A DNA stretch of 64,000 bases from Streptomyces sp. Ag109_O5-1 (GCF_003814875.1 NZ_RKQF01000001.1:9362001-9426000); one strand, 5' to 3'. Counted from the first letter of the stretch, positions 52,308 through 61,011 are shown. Program-made: numbers and translations. The notes: generated from the sequence alone by a model not told the origin.

Positions 52308-53624
52308 CTACTCCCTGAGAGTCATGGCCTTGGCCGGTACGGTACCACCCGGCACGAGACCCATCCCGTGCGCCGGACCGGAGCAGCCCTGGGCCAGCGC
52401 GATCCCCACCGCCACCAGCAGGGTCACCACGACGAACACGAACAGCCGCTGGCGCAGCAGCCGGGGATTGGCCGGCCGCCGACCGGTGCCGGTGGGGCGC
52501 GGCGCGGGGCGGCCGGTGCCACTGCGCGGCGCGGGCCGGCTGCCGGTACCGGGCCGGGTGCCGTTGCCGCGCGGGGCGGGCGTGGGGCGCGCGCCGTTCG
52601 GCCGCGAGGGAACGCCGCCGTTGGGACGCGGGCCGCTGCCGCCGCGCGAGGGCGCGTTGCCGCGCACCGGCGCACCCGACGAGGACTGCGGACGGCGCTG
52701 GGTGCGCTGCGGCTCCGGGTAGGTCTCGGTGAGCCGTCCGGTGGGCCGGTCCGCCTCCGCGGCACGGGGCGCGGGGGGCCGTACGTCGGCCAGCCCGTGT
52801 GCCTCACGCGCGGCGATCTCCTTCAGCCGGAGCGAGAGCTGGAGCGTGCTCGGCCGTTCCTCGGGATCCTTCGCCAGACAGGCTCGTACCAGGGGCGCGA
52901 GCGCGTCCGGTACGCCGTGCAGGTGCGGCTCCTCGTGGACCACGCGGTAGAGCATCACCTCGGAACTGCCGTGTCCGAAGGGCGAGTCACCGGTCGACGC
53001 GTACGCGAGGGTCGCACCGAGCGAGAACACGTCCGTGGCCGGGGTGACGGCGGCGCCGCGCACCTGCTCGGGCGCGAGGAACCCGGGCGAGCCCACCGCC
53101 GTACCGACGTGGGTGAGCGTGGAGGCCCCGGTGGCCCAGGCGATGCCGAAGTCGATGATCCGCGGGCCCTTCGGGGACAGCAGGATGTTGGACGGCTTCA
53201 GATCCCGGTGCACGACCCCGGCCTCGTGCACCGCGACCAGTCCCTCGGACAGCGCGGCCCCGACCGCCGCGGCCTCGGCCGCATGCAGCGGACCCTCGTC
53301 GGCGACCTTGTCGTGCAGCGAGGGCCCGGGCACGTACTGGGTGGCGAACCACGGCCGCTCGGCCTCCAGGTCCGCCGCGACCAGCCGTGCCGTGCAACCG
53401 CCCCTGATCCGGCGGGCCGCCGAGACCTCGCGGGCGAAACGCGACCGGAACTCCTGGTCCTCCGCCAGATCGGGCCGGATCACCTTCAGCGCGACCCGCT
53501 GCCCCTTCTTGTCGGAGCCGAGATAGACGACGCCCATTCCGCCGGCGCCGAGCCTTCTGTGAAGCCTGAACGAGCCGACGACGCGCGGGTCCTCGCGCCT
53601 CAGGCGCATCATCGCCATGTTCAT
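52308..53624 (-). CDS. Membrane Ser/Thr protein kinase (PknB-type catalytic domain)
   Basis: The 438-residue protein has a canonical kinase domain at about 17-275: glycine loop LGAGGMGVV, Lys47 in VALKVI, HRDLKPSN with Asp141, DFG at 158-160, and SPGFLAPEQVRG. A Pro/Arg/Gly-rich disordered linker (about 285-390) follows, then one TM helix at about 395-416 and a very short external tail (QGCSGPAHG). It therefore lacks a PASTA or other sensor domain. ATG 53624 was chosen among four close ATGs. The substrates are unknown. Confidence 0.92.
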   Translation of the reverse strand: MNMAMMRLRREDPRVVGSFRLHRRLGAGGMGVVYLGSDKKGQRVALKVIRPDLAEDQEFRSRFAREVSAARRIRGGCTARLVAADLEAERPWFATQYVPGPSLHDKVADEGPLHAAEAAAVGAALSEGLVAVHEAGVVHRDLKPSNILLSPKGPRIIDFGIAWATGASTLTHVGTAVGSPGFLAPEQVRGAAVTPATDVFSLGATLAYASTGDSPFGHGSSEVMLYRVVHEEPHLHGVPDALAPLVRACLAKDPEERPSTLQLSLRLKEIAAREAHGLADVRPPAPRAAEADRPTGRLTETYPEPQRTQRRPQSSSGAPVRGNAPSRGGSGPRPNGGVPSRPNGARPTPAPRGNGTRPGTGSRPAPRSGTGRPAPRPTGTGRRPANPRLLRQRLFVFVVVTLLVAVGIALAQGCSGPAHGMGLVPGGTVPAKAMTLRE

Positions 53625-53820
53625 CCCCGCTGCCCGGTCCGTTTGACGTGGCACAGCTTACGTTTACCGGGCCGCCCGTGCGCAGAGGCCGCGCCCTCTC
53701 GGCCCGATGGATTGTCAGTGCCGGGTGCGAGACTTGAGAGGTGGTCAGAAAGGCGCCGAAATCGGCTCCTTTGAGTACCTGTCTGCTTCAACAAGCCGTC
53801 ACAGAAGGGGGATTGAAGCT

Positions 53821-54096
53821 GTGAAGGGTGACCGCGTGGAGATAGTCGTCGACGCCGGCGACACCACCCGTACCTATGAGGTGGTGGCGAGCAGAGCGGG
53901 TCGCCGGGTGGAGACGGCGGTACGACGAGGGGTTGTGGAAGTGAGCGAAGTCACGCGAAACGGTTCGGTTGTCCGCACCGCCCGCTTCATGGCGACCAGG
54001 GTCCTGGCTCTCGTCGAGCAGCCCGTACCTCGTGAGGACAGCTCGGAAAAACCGGGAAGGACCGGGCACCCCCTCCGGGAAGACCCCGAGTCGTAG
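53821..54096 (+). CDS. Small conserved-looking protein of unknown function
   Basis: The 91-residue protein from GTG 53821 has GGGGG 8 bases upstream. The first 60 residues (VKGDRVEIVVDAGDTTRTYEV) look like a small beta-barrel or SH3-like fold; the C-terminal 25 residues are polar. An open frame extends upstream to 53707 but lacks family-like sequence. It is divergent to the kinase gene. No motif was recognised. Confidence 0.65.
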   Translation: MKGDRVEIVVDAGDTTRTYEVVASRAGRRVETAVRRGVVEVSEVTRNGSVVRTARFMATRVLALVEQPVPREDSSEKPGRTGHPLREDPES

Positions 54097-54306
54097 GACG
54101 AGACCTAGGGCGCCGTCTCCACCCAGGGGAGTAGTCCGCAGGTCATGGCTCATCCTCTCGGAGGCCCGCGATTCGGTACGAGGGCATGACGTCCGCGAGG
54201 CGCCACGCGCCTAGATTTGAGGTCAAGCGGCGGGTGCAGCACTCGTCCCCCGAGGTCAGACACCCGCCGCTGCCAAAGACAACTGAGAACGGTCAGGAGA
54301 GGGACC

Positions 54307-54483
54307 ATGGCCCTTACGGCACAGCGGACACACACCACCCGTCCCCGCCGGCAGGGTCGCCGCCACCCCCTGGTGGCGACGCTCATGGCCCTGCCCCTGG
54401 CGGTCCTGCTCCTCGTCGTCTTCGACGGCTGGGAGACAGTGGCCACACAGGCGTCGTCCGTGGGAGTGATGCTGGGGCGCTGA
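54307..54483 (+). CDS. Small single-TM protein (58 residues)
   Basis: AGGAGAGGGACC directly precedes ATG 54307, a strong ribosome site. The peptide has a basic N-terminus (RTHTTRPRRQGRRHP), one hydrophobic segment (LVATLMALPLAVLLLVVF, about 26-43) and a short tail ending VGVMLGR, giving an N-in topology. No family was recognised. It is followed by a strong terminator at 54571. Confidence 0.65.
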   Translation: MALTAQRTHTTRPRRQGRRHPLVATLMALPLAVLLLVVFDGWETVATQASSVGVMLGR

Positions 54484-54570
54484 GCGGCGACCCCAGGCCC
54501 GGAAGAGCGGTCCGGGCGGGGACATCCACCCATGAAACCCCGTGGGGACGGGGGTGCGGCGGACGGCAAA

Positions 54571-54604
54571 AATGCCGGCGCAGCTGGGGAGCTGCGCCGG
54601 CATT
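54571..54604 (+). terminator. Strong terminator hairpin
   Basis: A perfect 15-base stem AATGCCGGCGCAGCT / AGCTGCGCCGGCATT with loop GGGG is followed by GCTTTTTCC, a rare T-run in this genome. It ends the small TM protein transcript. The remaining gap to 54901 holds the REP copy c and no gene. Confidence 0.85.
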
Positions 54605-54670
54605 GCTTTTTCCTGCGCGGGGCGGTGCGAACGAGGGCTGCGTGGACGTCCGGCCGCGGGCCGGTGGAGG

Positions 54671-54712
54671 CGGTCGCGCAGTTCCTACCCCCAGCACCCC
54701 CTACGGGGCGCT
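54671..54712 (-). repeat. Dispersed hairpin/REP element, copy c (inverted)
   Basis: GTCGCGCAGTTCCT (54671-54684) followed by CCCCTACGGGGCGC (54699-54712) is the reverse orientation of the GGGGCGC...GGAACTGCGCGAC block of copies a and b. Confidence 0.6.
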
Positions 54713-54901
54713 GCACAGCCGTCGCTCTTCAGCCGCGGGCAAGTCGTGCCTCCCCCAGAGGGGGGACCCCAGGCGACACAGGTGGGCGCGACGGCACCCT
54801 GCCGGCGCCGGTAAGCGTCCCCACCCCCGGCCTCAGCCCCCACCCCGCCGCACCCACGTACGCTCACCCGCAACCGCAGCGAACCGCACCCCCGAGGCCC
54901 C

Positions 54902-55825
54902 GTGACGACCGCAGACGTACTCCCTCAACTGACAGCCAAGATCAGAGACGCCGCTCACCCCGGCCCGGCGGCCCCCTGCGCCTGCGGCACCACCACCCTG
55001 GCCCACCGCCCCGACACCACGGTCGTCCGGCATGCGGCAACCGTCGCCAAGGCCCACGCCCCAGGGACCGACCCCGGGGCCCTCGCCCTCCGCCTGGCCA
55101 CCGCCGCCCACCTTCCCGACGTCTTTCTCCCGCCCCTCGCCGCGACCCCGGGCGCCCTCGTCGACGCCCGCCCGGTCACCCTCTGGCCCTACGGCACCCC
55201 CGTGGACCCCGACGACCAGGGCGCGGCTCCCTGGGAGGCCGCCGGGGCCCTCCTCGCCCGCCTCCACCGTGCGCCTGTCGTCCCCGGCACACCCCTGATG
55301 CGTGGCCCCGCCAAGGCCGCCCACGCGATGGACCGCCTCCACGAGGCGCTGGCCGCCGCGGCCCCGCACCCCGCCGCCCCGGCCGTCCTGCGTGCCTGGT
55401 CGGCCCTGCCCGCCTGGGCCCGCGCCGAGGCACCCATGCCCGGCACCCTCACCCTCTGTCACGGCGACCTCCACCTCGGCCAGCTGGTCCGGCACCCGGC
55501 CCCGGACGGGCAGTGGCTTCTCATCGACGTCGACGATCTGGGCGTCGGCGTCCCCGCCTGGGACCTCGCCCGCCCCGCCTCCTGGTACGCCTGCGGCCTC
55601 CTGTCACCGGCCGAGTGGACCCGCTTCCTCACCGCCTACCGCGCGGCGGGCGGCCCGGCCGTACCGCAGGACGGCGACCCCTGGGCCGCCCTGGACGTCC
55701 CGGCCCGGGCCCTCACGGTCCAGACGGCCGCGCGTTACCTCGCGAAGGCCCTCGCGGCGGACCGCCCCCTGGACGAGGTCGAGCAGTCCTTGATCGACGC
55801 CTGTGCCCGGATGGTCCTGGAATGA
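54902..55825 (+). CDS. Aminoglycoside phosphotransferase (APH)-fold protein
   Basis: The 307-residue kinase-like enzyme has the APH catalytic loop CHGDLHLGQLV with Asp near residue 183 and the metal-binding LLIDVDDLGVGVPAWDLARP. The N-terminal lobe is degenerate, with no clear glycine loop. It starts at GTG 54902. APH-fold proteins phosphorylate antibiotics, choline, sugars or other small molecules; the substrate is not deducible. Confidence 0.85.
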   Translation: MTTADVLPQLTAKIRDAAHPGPAAPCACGTTTLAHRPDTTVVRHAATVAKAHAPGTDPGALALRLATAAHLPDVFLPPLAATPGALVDARPVTLWPYGTPVDPDDQGAAPWEAAGALLARLHRAPVVPGTPLMRGPAKAAHAMDRLHEALAAAAPHPAAPAVLRAWSALPAWARAEAPMPGTLTLCHGDLHLGQLVRHPAPDGQWLLIDVDDLGVGVPAWDLARPASWYACGLLSPAEWTRFLTAYRAAGGPAVPQDGDPWAALDVPARALTVQTAARYLAKALAADRPLDEVEQSLIDACARMVLE

Positions 55826-55967
55826 CCTCACAGCGCTTCCGAAAGGTCTTGGTTTGTGCCCAGTTGCGGCCCGCATTCCCGAAGTAGGGTGCAACCGACC
55901 GGGGTCGGACGGAGTCTGTCCTGGGGAAACGCGAAGCAGTACCGACCGGCGAGGAGTTGAGCCGACC

Positions 55968-56261
55968 ATGCATTGTCCGAAGTGTCATGCGCCGATGCAC
56001 ACCTACAACCGCAGTGGCGTCCAGATCGAGCAGTGCAGCGGCTGCCGGGGCATCTTCCTCGACTACGGCGAGCTGGAGGCGCTGACCCAGCTGGAGGCCC
56101 AGTGGGCGAAGCCCGTCCCGCCGGCCCCGCAGGCGTACCCGGCCCCGCCCGCGCCGGCCTGGGGCGCCCCGCACCACGGCGGCGGTCACCACGGCGGCCA
56201 CGGCCACCACGGCGGTCACCATGGCAACAAGAGCTGGGCCCACATGCTCTTCTCCAGCTGA
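55968..56261 (+). CDS. Zinc-ribbon protein (TFIIB-type) with His/Gly-rich tail
   Basis: The 97-residue protein has two CxxC knuckles (MHCPKCHAPM at Cys3/Cys6 and EQCSGCRGIFLDYGELEAL), typical of small zf-TFIIB proteins. A Pro/Ala spacer and a tail HHGGGHHGGHGHHGGHHG (about residues 71-88) follow, a strong potential Ni/Zn/Cu site. CGAGGAG precedes ATG 55968. The function is unknown; nucleic-acid or metal binding is plausible. Confidence 0.85.
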   Translation: MHCPKCHAPMHTYNRSGVQIEQCSGCRGIFLDYGELEALTQLEAQWAKPVPPAPQAYPAPPAPAWGAPHHGGGHHGGHGHHGGHHGNKSWAHMLFSS

Positions 56262-56296
56262 GCCTTCGTGCGCCCGGCGCAGGCCGGCCGGGCGCA

Positions 56297-56337
56297 CGAA
56301 GAAGCCCCGGCCGTTCGGGACGGCCGGGGCTTCTTCG
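56297..56337 (+). terminator. Strong terminator hairpin before the tRNA cluster
   Basis: A perfect 18-base stem starting CGAAGAAGCCCCGGCCGT with a 5-base loop lies between the zinc-ribbon gene and the convergent tRNA genes, and can terminate either direction. Confidence 0.85.
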
Positions 56338-56342
56338 GTGTG

Positions 56343-56414
56343 TGGACGATACTGGGATTGAACCAGTGACCTCTTCCGTGTCAGGGAAGCGCTCTCCCGC
56401 TGAGCTAATCGTCC
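56343..56414 (-). tRNA. tRNA-Val (GAC), copy 1
   Basis: A 72-base cloverleaf: acceptor GGACGAT/ATCGTCC, D arm GCTC...GAGC, anticodon stem CTTCC/GGAAG with loop CTGACAC (anticodon GAC), T arm CTGGTTCAATCCCAG. No CCA is encoded. Confidence 0.95.
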
Positions 56415-56448
56415 TCGGGACCGCGATGCGAAGATCACGGGCAATGCG

Positions 56449-56520
56449 TGCGCGATACTGGGATTGAACCAGTGACCTCTTCCGTGTCAGGGAAGCGCTC
56501 TCCCGCTGAGCTAATCGCGC
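56449..56520 (-). tRNA. tRNA-Val (GAC), copy 2
   Basis: The body is identical to copy 1, but the acceptor stem is GCGCGAT/ATCGCGC, so the first bases changed in a compensated way. Anticodon GAC; 72 bases; spaced 34 bases from copies 1 and 3. Confidence 0.95.
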
Positions 56521-56554
56521 GGGTCAGATCTTCGATCATCAGACCAAGATCCAG

Positions 56555-56626
56555 TGGACGATACTGGGATTGAACCAGTGACCTCTTCCGTGTCAGGGAA
56601 GCGCTCTCCCGCTGAGCTAATCGTCC
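56555..56626 (-). tRNA. tRNA-Val (GAC), copy 3
   Basis: The sequence is identical to copy 1 over all 72 bases (acceptor GGACGAT/ATCGTCC, anticodon GAC). It lies 34 bases from copy 2 and 4 bases from tRNA-Cys. Confidence 0.95.
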
Positions 56627-56630
56627 TTGG

Positions 56631-56701
56631 AGGTGGAGACGGGATTTGAACCCGTGTAGACGGCTTTGCAGGCCGTTGCCTCGCCTCTCGGCCACTCCAC
56701 C
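56631..56701 (-). tRNA. tRNA-Cys (GCA)
   Basis: 71 bases: acceptor GGTGGAG/CTCCACC with discriminator U, anticodon stem-loop ACGGCCTGCAAAGCCGT with anticodon GCA, T loop GTTCAAATC. U73 and GCA are both Cys identity elements. Confidence 0.95.
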
Positions 56702-56739
56702 AGGAGTGTAGGGGATCGGGGATACCCCTGTTTCCTTCG

Positions 56740-56812
56740 AGCGGACGACGAGGCTCGAACTCGCGACCTCAACCTTGGCAAGGTTGCGCTCTACCAACTG
56801 AGCTACGTCCGC
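56740..56812 (-). tRNA. tRNA-Gly (GCC)
   Basis: 73 bases: acceptor GCGGACG/CGTCCGC with discriminator U, anticodon stem-loop AACCTTGCCAAGGTT with anticodon GCC, T loop GTTCGAGCC. It is probably the first gene of the minus-strand tRNA transcript Gly-Cys-Val-Val-Val. Confidence 0.95.
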
Positions 56813-56989
56813 CTGTCGTTTCGGTCCGCTCTCGCGTCCCGGCGACGTGTTGAACTCTAGCGGATTCCCCGGCCAGCACAAAAACGCGTTTGTGCAGCGT
56901 GCTGCGCCGGACCCGACGGACGACGTGGTCAGGGCCCCCTCGACGACACGCCCGGGTCACCCCCAGGACACCCGCATAGACTCGACGAC

Positions 56990-58033
56990 GTGCTCCGTCT
57001 CCCTCCTCTGGCCCGGTTCGGCGACCGTGTCGCCACCGGTCTCCTCGATGTCACCAGCGATCCCGCGGCCCTCGACTCCACCGGTTTCTGGGCCGTCTGC
57101 GCCGACTTCGAGGGGCGGCTGACCTGCGCCCGCTTCGGCGACGTACGGGAGGAGCCGGTGCCCGCGCCGGTGCCGGGGGAGTGGCACGGCCCGGCGGCCG
57201 GTGACTGGACCTCGTCCCTGGACCGCACCGCCTACACGGCGGCCGTGCGGCGGATCCGCACCCACATCGCGGCCGGCGAGGTCTACCAGGCCAACCTCTG
57301 CCGTGTCCTGTCCGCACCGGTCGCCCCGGACGCCGACGTGGACGCCCTGACCGCACTGCTCGCCCGAGGCAACCCGGCCCCGTATGCCGGAACGATTCGG
57401 CTGCCGGAGCGCGGCGTGGAGATAGCCACCGCCTCGCCCGAACTGTTCCTGCGTCGGGCGGGGCGGACGGTCGAGAGCGGGCCCATCAAGGGCACCGGCC
57501 GCACCGAGGCGGACCTCCTGGAGAAGGACTACGCCGAGAACGTGATGATCGTGGACCTGGTCCGCAACGACATCGGGCGCGTCTGCGCCACCGGCACGGT
57601 GACCGTCCCCGACCTGTGCGCCGTGGAGAAGCACCCGGGACTCGTCCACCTCGTCTCCACCGTGCGAGGAGAGCTGCGCGCCGACGCCGGCTGGCCCGAG
57701 CTGCTCGCCGCCGCCTTCCCGCCCGGCTCGGTCACCGGCGCACCCAAGTCGAGCGCCCTGCGGATCATCGAGGCCCTGGAGACCGCGCCGCGCGGCCCGT
57801 ACTGCGGCGGCATCGGCTGGGTCGACGCGGACCGGGGTACCGGCGAGCTGGCCGTGGGGATCCGTACCTTCTGGATCGACCGCGGCGCAGGGGTGCTGCG
57901 GTTCGGTACCGGGGCCGGGATCACCTGGGGTTCCGACCCGGAGGGCGAATGGCGGGAGACCGAGCTGAAGGCCGCCCGGCTGCTCGCGGTAGCGTCGGGT
58001 ACGTACGACATGAACGAAGGGGGTCTCGGGTGA
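56990..58033 (+). CDS. pabB: Aminodeoxychorismate synthase component I (chorismate-binding)
   Basis: The 347-residue chorismate-binding enzyme of the PabB/TrpE family makes 4-amino-4-deoxychorismate for folate. Motifs: IAAGEVYQANLCR near residue 92, SGPIKGTGRT near 163, DLVRNDIGRVC near 190, and the C-terminal FPPGSVTGAPK plus FGTGAGITWGSDPEGEW. It is shorter than full PabB because the N-terminal half is reduced. The GTG start and GTGA overlap with the following pabC-like gene support the pathway assignment. The amidotransferase PabA is not adjacent. Confidence 0.9.
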   Translation: MLRLPPLARFGDRVATGLLDVTSDPAALDSTGFWAVCADFEGRLTCARFGDVREEPVPAPVPGEWHGPAAGDWTSSLDRTAYTAAVRRIRTHIAAGEVYQANLCRVLSAPVAPDADVDALTALLARGNPAPYAGTIRLPERGVEIATASPELFLRRAGRTVESGPIKGTGRTEADLLEKDYAENVMIVDLVRNDIGRVCATGTVTVPDLCAVEKHPGLVHLVSTVRGELRADAGWPELLAAAFPPGSVTGAPKSSALRIIEALETAPRGPYCGGIGWVDADRGTGELAVGIRTFWIDRGAGVLRFGTGAGITWGSDPEGEWRETELKAARLLAVASGTYDMNEGGLG

Positions 58034-58851
58034 GGATCTGGCTGGACGGCGGGCTGCAGGACGTCGAGTCCGCGCGTGTCTCCGTCTTCGACCACGGGCT
58101 GACCGTGGGGGACGGCATCTTCGAGACGGTGAAGGCGACCGACGGCACGCCCTTCGCGCTCACCCGCCATCTCGACCGGCTGACCCGCTCGGCCCGGGGC
58201 CTCGGCCTGCCCGACCCCGACCACGACGAGGTGCGCCGGGCCTGCGAGGCGGTCCTCGCGGCCAACCCGATGCCGCTGGGCCGGCTGCGCATCACCTACA
58301 CCGGCGGCCATGGCCCCCTCGGCTCCGACCGGGGTGAGCACGGCCCCACCCTGGTCGTCGCCCTCGGCGAGACCGTCCGCCGAGCCGACTCCACCGCCGT
58401 GATCACGGTCCCCTGGACCCGTAACGAGCGGGGCGCCCTGACCGGTCTGAAGACGACGTCGTACGCCGAGAACGTCGTCGCCCTGGCCCGCGCGCACCAA
58501 CACGGCGCCTCCGAGGCGCTGTTCGCCAACACCGTCGGGCAGCTCTGCGAGGGCACCGGCTCCAATGTCTTCGTCGTCCTCGACGGCGAGATCCACACCC
58601 CGCCGGTCGCCTCGGGCTGCCTGGCGGGCATCACCCGTGCCCTGGCCGTCGAGTGGACCGGCGCCAAGGAGACCGACCTGCCCCTGGACGTCCTGGAGCG
58701 GGCCGACGAGGTCTTCCTCACCTCTACCCTGCGCGACGTCCAGGCCGTGCACCGGGTCGACGGCCGCGAACTGCCCGGCGCCCCGGGTCCGGTGACCGCC
58801 AAGGCGATGCGGATCTTCGACGAGCGGTCGGGCGAGGACCTGGACCCTTAG
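58030..58851 (+). CDS. pabC: Aminodeoxychorismate lyase (class IV aminotransferase fold)
   Basis: The 273-residue PLP enzyme of fold-type IV has VFDHGLTVGDGIFETV near residue 20, PLP-lysine region GLKTTSYAENVVAL near 140, and EALFANTVGQLCEGTGSNVFVV. It converts aminodeoxychorismate to p-aminobenzoate and pyruvate. D-amino-acid or branched-chain aminotransferases share the fold, but coupling to pabB favours PabC. The TAG stop runs straight into a partial REP element (58851). Confidence 0.88.
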   Translation: MRIWLDGGLQDVESARVSVFDHGLTVGDGIFETVKATDGTPFALTRHLDRLTRSARGLGLPDPDHDEVRRACEAVLAANPMPLGRLRITYTGGHGPLGSDRGEHGPTLVVALGETVRRADSTAVITVPWTRNERGALTGLKTTSYAENVVALARAHQHGASEALFANTVGQLCEGTGSNVFVVLDGEIHTPPVASGCLAGITRALAVEWTGAKETDLPLDVLERADEVFLTSTLRDVQAVHRVDGRELPGAPGPVTAKAMRIFDERSGEDLDP

Positions 58852-58870
58852 GGGCGCGGGGAAATTGGGC
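58851..58870 (+). repeat. Partial hairpin/REP element, copy d
   Basis: GGGGCGCGGGGAAATTGGG directly after the pabC stop matches the GGGGCGCGGGGAACT core of copy a (33726-33740), then diverges. Confidence 0.5.
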
Positions 58871-58905
58871 TGCTGCGGGGCCGCTCCACGGGTAGAACAC
58901 CCCTG

Positions 58906-59730
58906 ATGACCACGACCCTGCGGCCGACCGAGCCGCTCCAGCGCGACGCCGACGGGGCGCCCTCCCGCCGCTACCAGGTGTGCGTGAACAGCCGCCCTGT
59001 CGGCACCCTCCATCTCGGCACCTCGCCGAACCTGGGTGCCCGGGTGGCTCACATCCTCGACCTGCGCATCGAGGAGCCCGACCGCCGCCGGGGCCGGGGC
59101 ACGGTGGCCGCGCTCGCCGCGGAGGAGGTGGCCCGGGGCTGGGGCTGCCGGCAGATCGAGGTGTACGTGCCGGCCGCGGCGGAGCCGGCGCTGCGTCTCG
59201 TCGAGGCGCTCGGCTACGTCCTGCGCAACCGCGGCATGGCGAAACGGCTGGCCGACATCTCACCCGTGCTGCCGGCGGGGAGCCGGGGCCGTGCCATGAC
59301 CGAGGCCGAGTTCGAGGTGTGGCTCGCGTACGAGTCCGAGCACTACGCGCGCGTGTGGATCGACCTGGGCGTGCCCGAGGCCGAGGCGTACGAGAACTCC
59401 CGGATCGGCCACGAGAAGCTGCTGCCGCGGGGACTCGCGACGGACGGCATGCGGTTCAGCGTCCTGGAGCACGAAGGCACGCGCGTCGGCGTCCTGTGGG
59501 TGGCCTTCCGGAAGGACAAGGCCTGGGTGTACGACGTCGAGACCGATGCCGCCCACCGTGGCCGGGGGCACGGCCGCACCCTCATGCTGCTGGCCGAGGA
59601 CCAGGTGATCGCCACCGGCGGGCGGGTCCTCGGCCTCAACGTCTTCGCCGGCAACACACCGGCCGAGCGGCTCTACGAGTCGCTGGGATACACCACCATG
59701 ACGTACGTCCTGTGCAAGGACCTGATCTGA
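58906..59730 (+). CDS. Tandem GNAT-domain acetyltransferase
   Basis: The 274-residue protein has two GNAT units. The N-terminal one contains RIEEPDRRRGRGTVAALAAEEV (CoA loop) near residue 52; the C-terminal one contains VETDAAHRGRGHGRTLMLLAE near residue 212 and NTPAERLYESLGYT. Duplicated GNATs often have one catalytic and one structural unit. The substrate is unknown. Confidence 0.85.
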   Translation: MTTTLRPTEPLQRDADGAPSRRYQVCVNSRPVGTLHLGTSPNLGARVAHILDLRIEEPDRRRGRGTVAALAAEEVARGWGCRQIEVYVPAAAEPALRLVEALGYVLRNRGMAKRLADISPVLPAGSRGRAMTEAEFEVWLAYESEHYARVWIDLGVPEAEAYENSRIGHEKLLPRGLATDGMRFSVLEHEGTRVGVLWVAFRKDKAWVYDVETDAAHRGRGHGRTLMLLAEDQVIATGGRVLGLNVFAGNTPAERLYESLGYTTMTYVLCKDLI

Positions 59731-59785
59731 GATCCGGGCAACGACCTGATCTGAGGTCCGGGCAGGGACCTGGTCCGAGGTCCGG

Positions 59786-60304
59786 TCACTCCTGTTCGGC
59801 CAGCAGCCGGTCCGCGATCTCCGCCACCCGCTCGCGCAGCCCCTCCTGGCTCTTGCCGCCGTCGAGGCGCTCGCCGCCGATGACATAGGTCGGGGTGCCG
59901 GTCACGCCGATGGCCTTGCCCTCGGCCTGGTCGGCGTCGACGATCAGGATGTGCCGGCCGTCGACCAGCGCGGTGTCGAACTCCTCGGCGTCCAGGCCCA
60001 GTTCACGGGCCACCTCGACCAGGAAGGGCTCGCCTCCGCGGTCCAGTTCCTCGACCCGGCCGAGGACCGCCTCGACGTACTCCCAGCCCTTCCCCTGCTC
60101 CAGGGCCTCCTCGGCGGCCTGCGCGGCGGCGAAGGCGTGCTTGTGCTTCTCCAGGGGGAAGTGCCGCAGCCGCAGTTCCAGCCGGTCGCCGTACCGGGCA
60201 CGCAGGGCGCGGAGGTCGTCCAGGGCGCTGCGGCAGTCGGGGCACTGGAGTTCGCACCAGACGTCGAGGACCGGGGCGTCGGTGCGTGCGGGGGAGTCGT
60301 TCAT
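59786..60304 (-). CDS. DsbA/FrnE-like thioredoxin-fold protein
   Basis: The 172-residue protein has CPDC active-site Cys near residues 19-22 (VWCELQCPDCRSALDDL), a helical insert and the cis-Pro loop GTPTYVIGGERLDG near the end. No signal peptide is seen, so it is probably a cytoplasmic oxidoreductase. ATG 60304 has only a weak ribosome site. Confidence 0.85.
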   Translation of the reverse strand: MNDSPARTDAPVLDVWCELQCPDCRSALDDLRALRARYGDRLELRLRHFPLEKHKHAFAAAQAAEEALEQGKGWEYVEAVLGRVEELDRGGEPFLVEVARELGLDAEEFDTALVDGRHILIVDADQAEGKAIGVTGTPTYVIGGERLDGGKSQEGLRERVAEIADRLLAEQE

Positions 60305-60564
60305 GGCGACCAGTCTTCCAGGCCGGGCTCCGTCGCCCCAATCGAGACGGCGGGCAGTCGGCGGGCGGCTGACGGCGGCCGGTTGCGGCCGGTGGCCGGG
60401 TGGGGGTGCAACTCGTCCCTGGGGTGGAGGAGACCCGGAGAGGACCCCGAGATGCCCCTGATTGTCGGGCGCGGGCATGGATCGTGCGGGCCGGGCGGTG
60501 CACGATGGAAGGGGCGGAGCGCGCGCCCGTCGCCCCGACCGACCGAGCCCGCCAGGAGGACCGG

Positions 60565-61011
60565 ATGATCGCCGAGACAGTCTGTTCCGCCGTGTCCGCG
60601 GCAGGCCTGGGCATCGCCGTGGTCACCGCCTACCGCAAGCGGTATCTGGCAGCGGCCCGTATCGCCGCCTACTCACTCGTGCCCGTCGGCCTGGTCATGA
60701 CGGGAGTGGTCGGCTGGCTCGCCGACACGGCGTTCAGCCCCACCGCCTGGGCTGGGTTCGGTGTGCTCGGCGCGGCCTGGGGCCTGTTCGCCCTCACCCG
60801 CGCCGTGGAGCGCAGGCGCGGCGGCACCCGGGCGGAGCGCAAGGCGGCCGCCCGCGGGACCCGGAGTGACGCCGTCGCCCCGACCGCCTCGGCACCGTCG
60901 CTCGGCCCCGCCACCCGTCCGGCGGCCAAGCCCGCGGCGGCGCCCCGCAGCACCGGCTCGGGCGACGACTTCAGCGACATCGAGGCCATCCTCAAGAAGC
61001 ACGGAATATGA
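60565..61011 (+). CDS. Small membrane protein with Ala/Pro-rich tail
   Basis: The 148-residue protein has two to three hydrophobic segments (about 3-20, 30-52, 58-76), then a basic and Ala/Pro/Thr-rich linker and a C-terminal acidic-helical end DDFSDIEAILKKHGI. The last segment looks conserved and could be a docking peptide. AGGAGGACCGG precedes ATG 60565. The function is unknown. Confidence 0.78.
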   Translation: MIAETVCSAVSAAGLGIAVVTAYRKRYLAAARIAAYSLVPVGLVMTGVVGWLADTAFSPTAWAGFGVLGAAWGLFALTRAVERRRGGTRAERKAAARGTRSDAVAPTASAPSLGPATRPAAKPAAAPRSTGSGDDFSDIEAILKKHGI

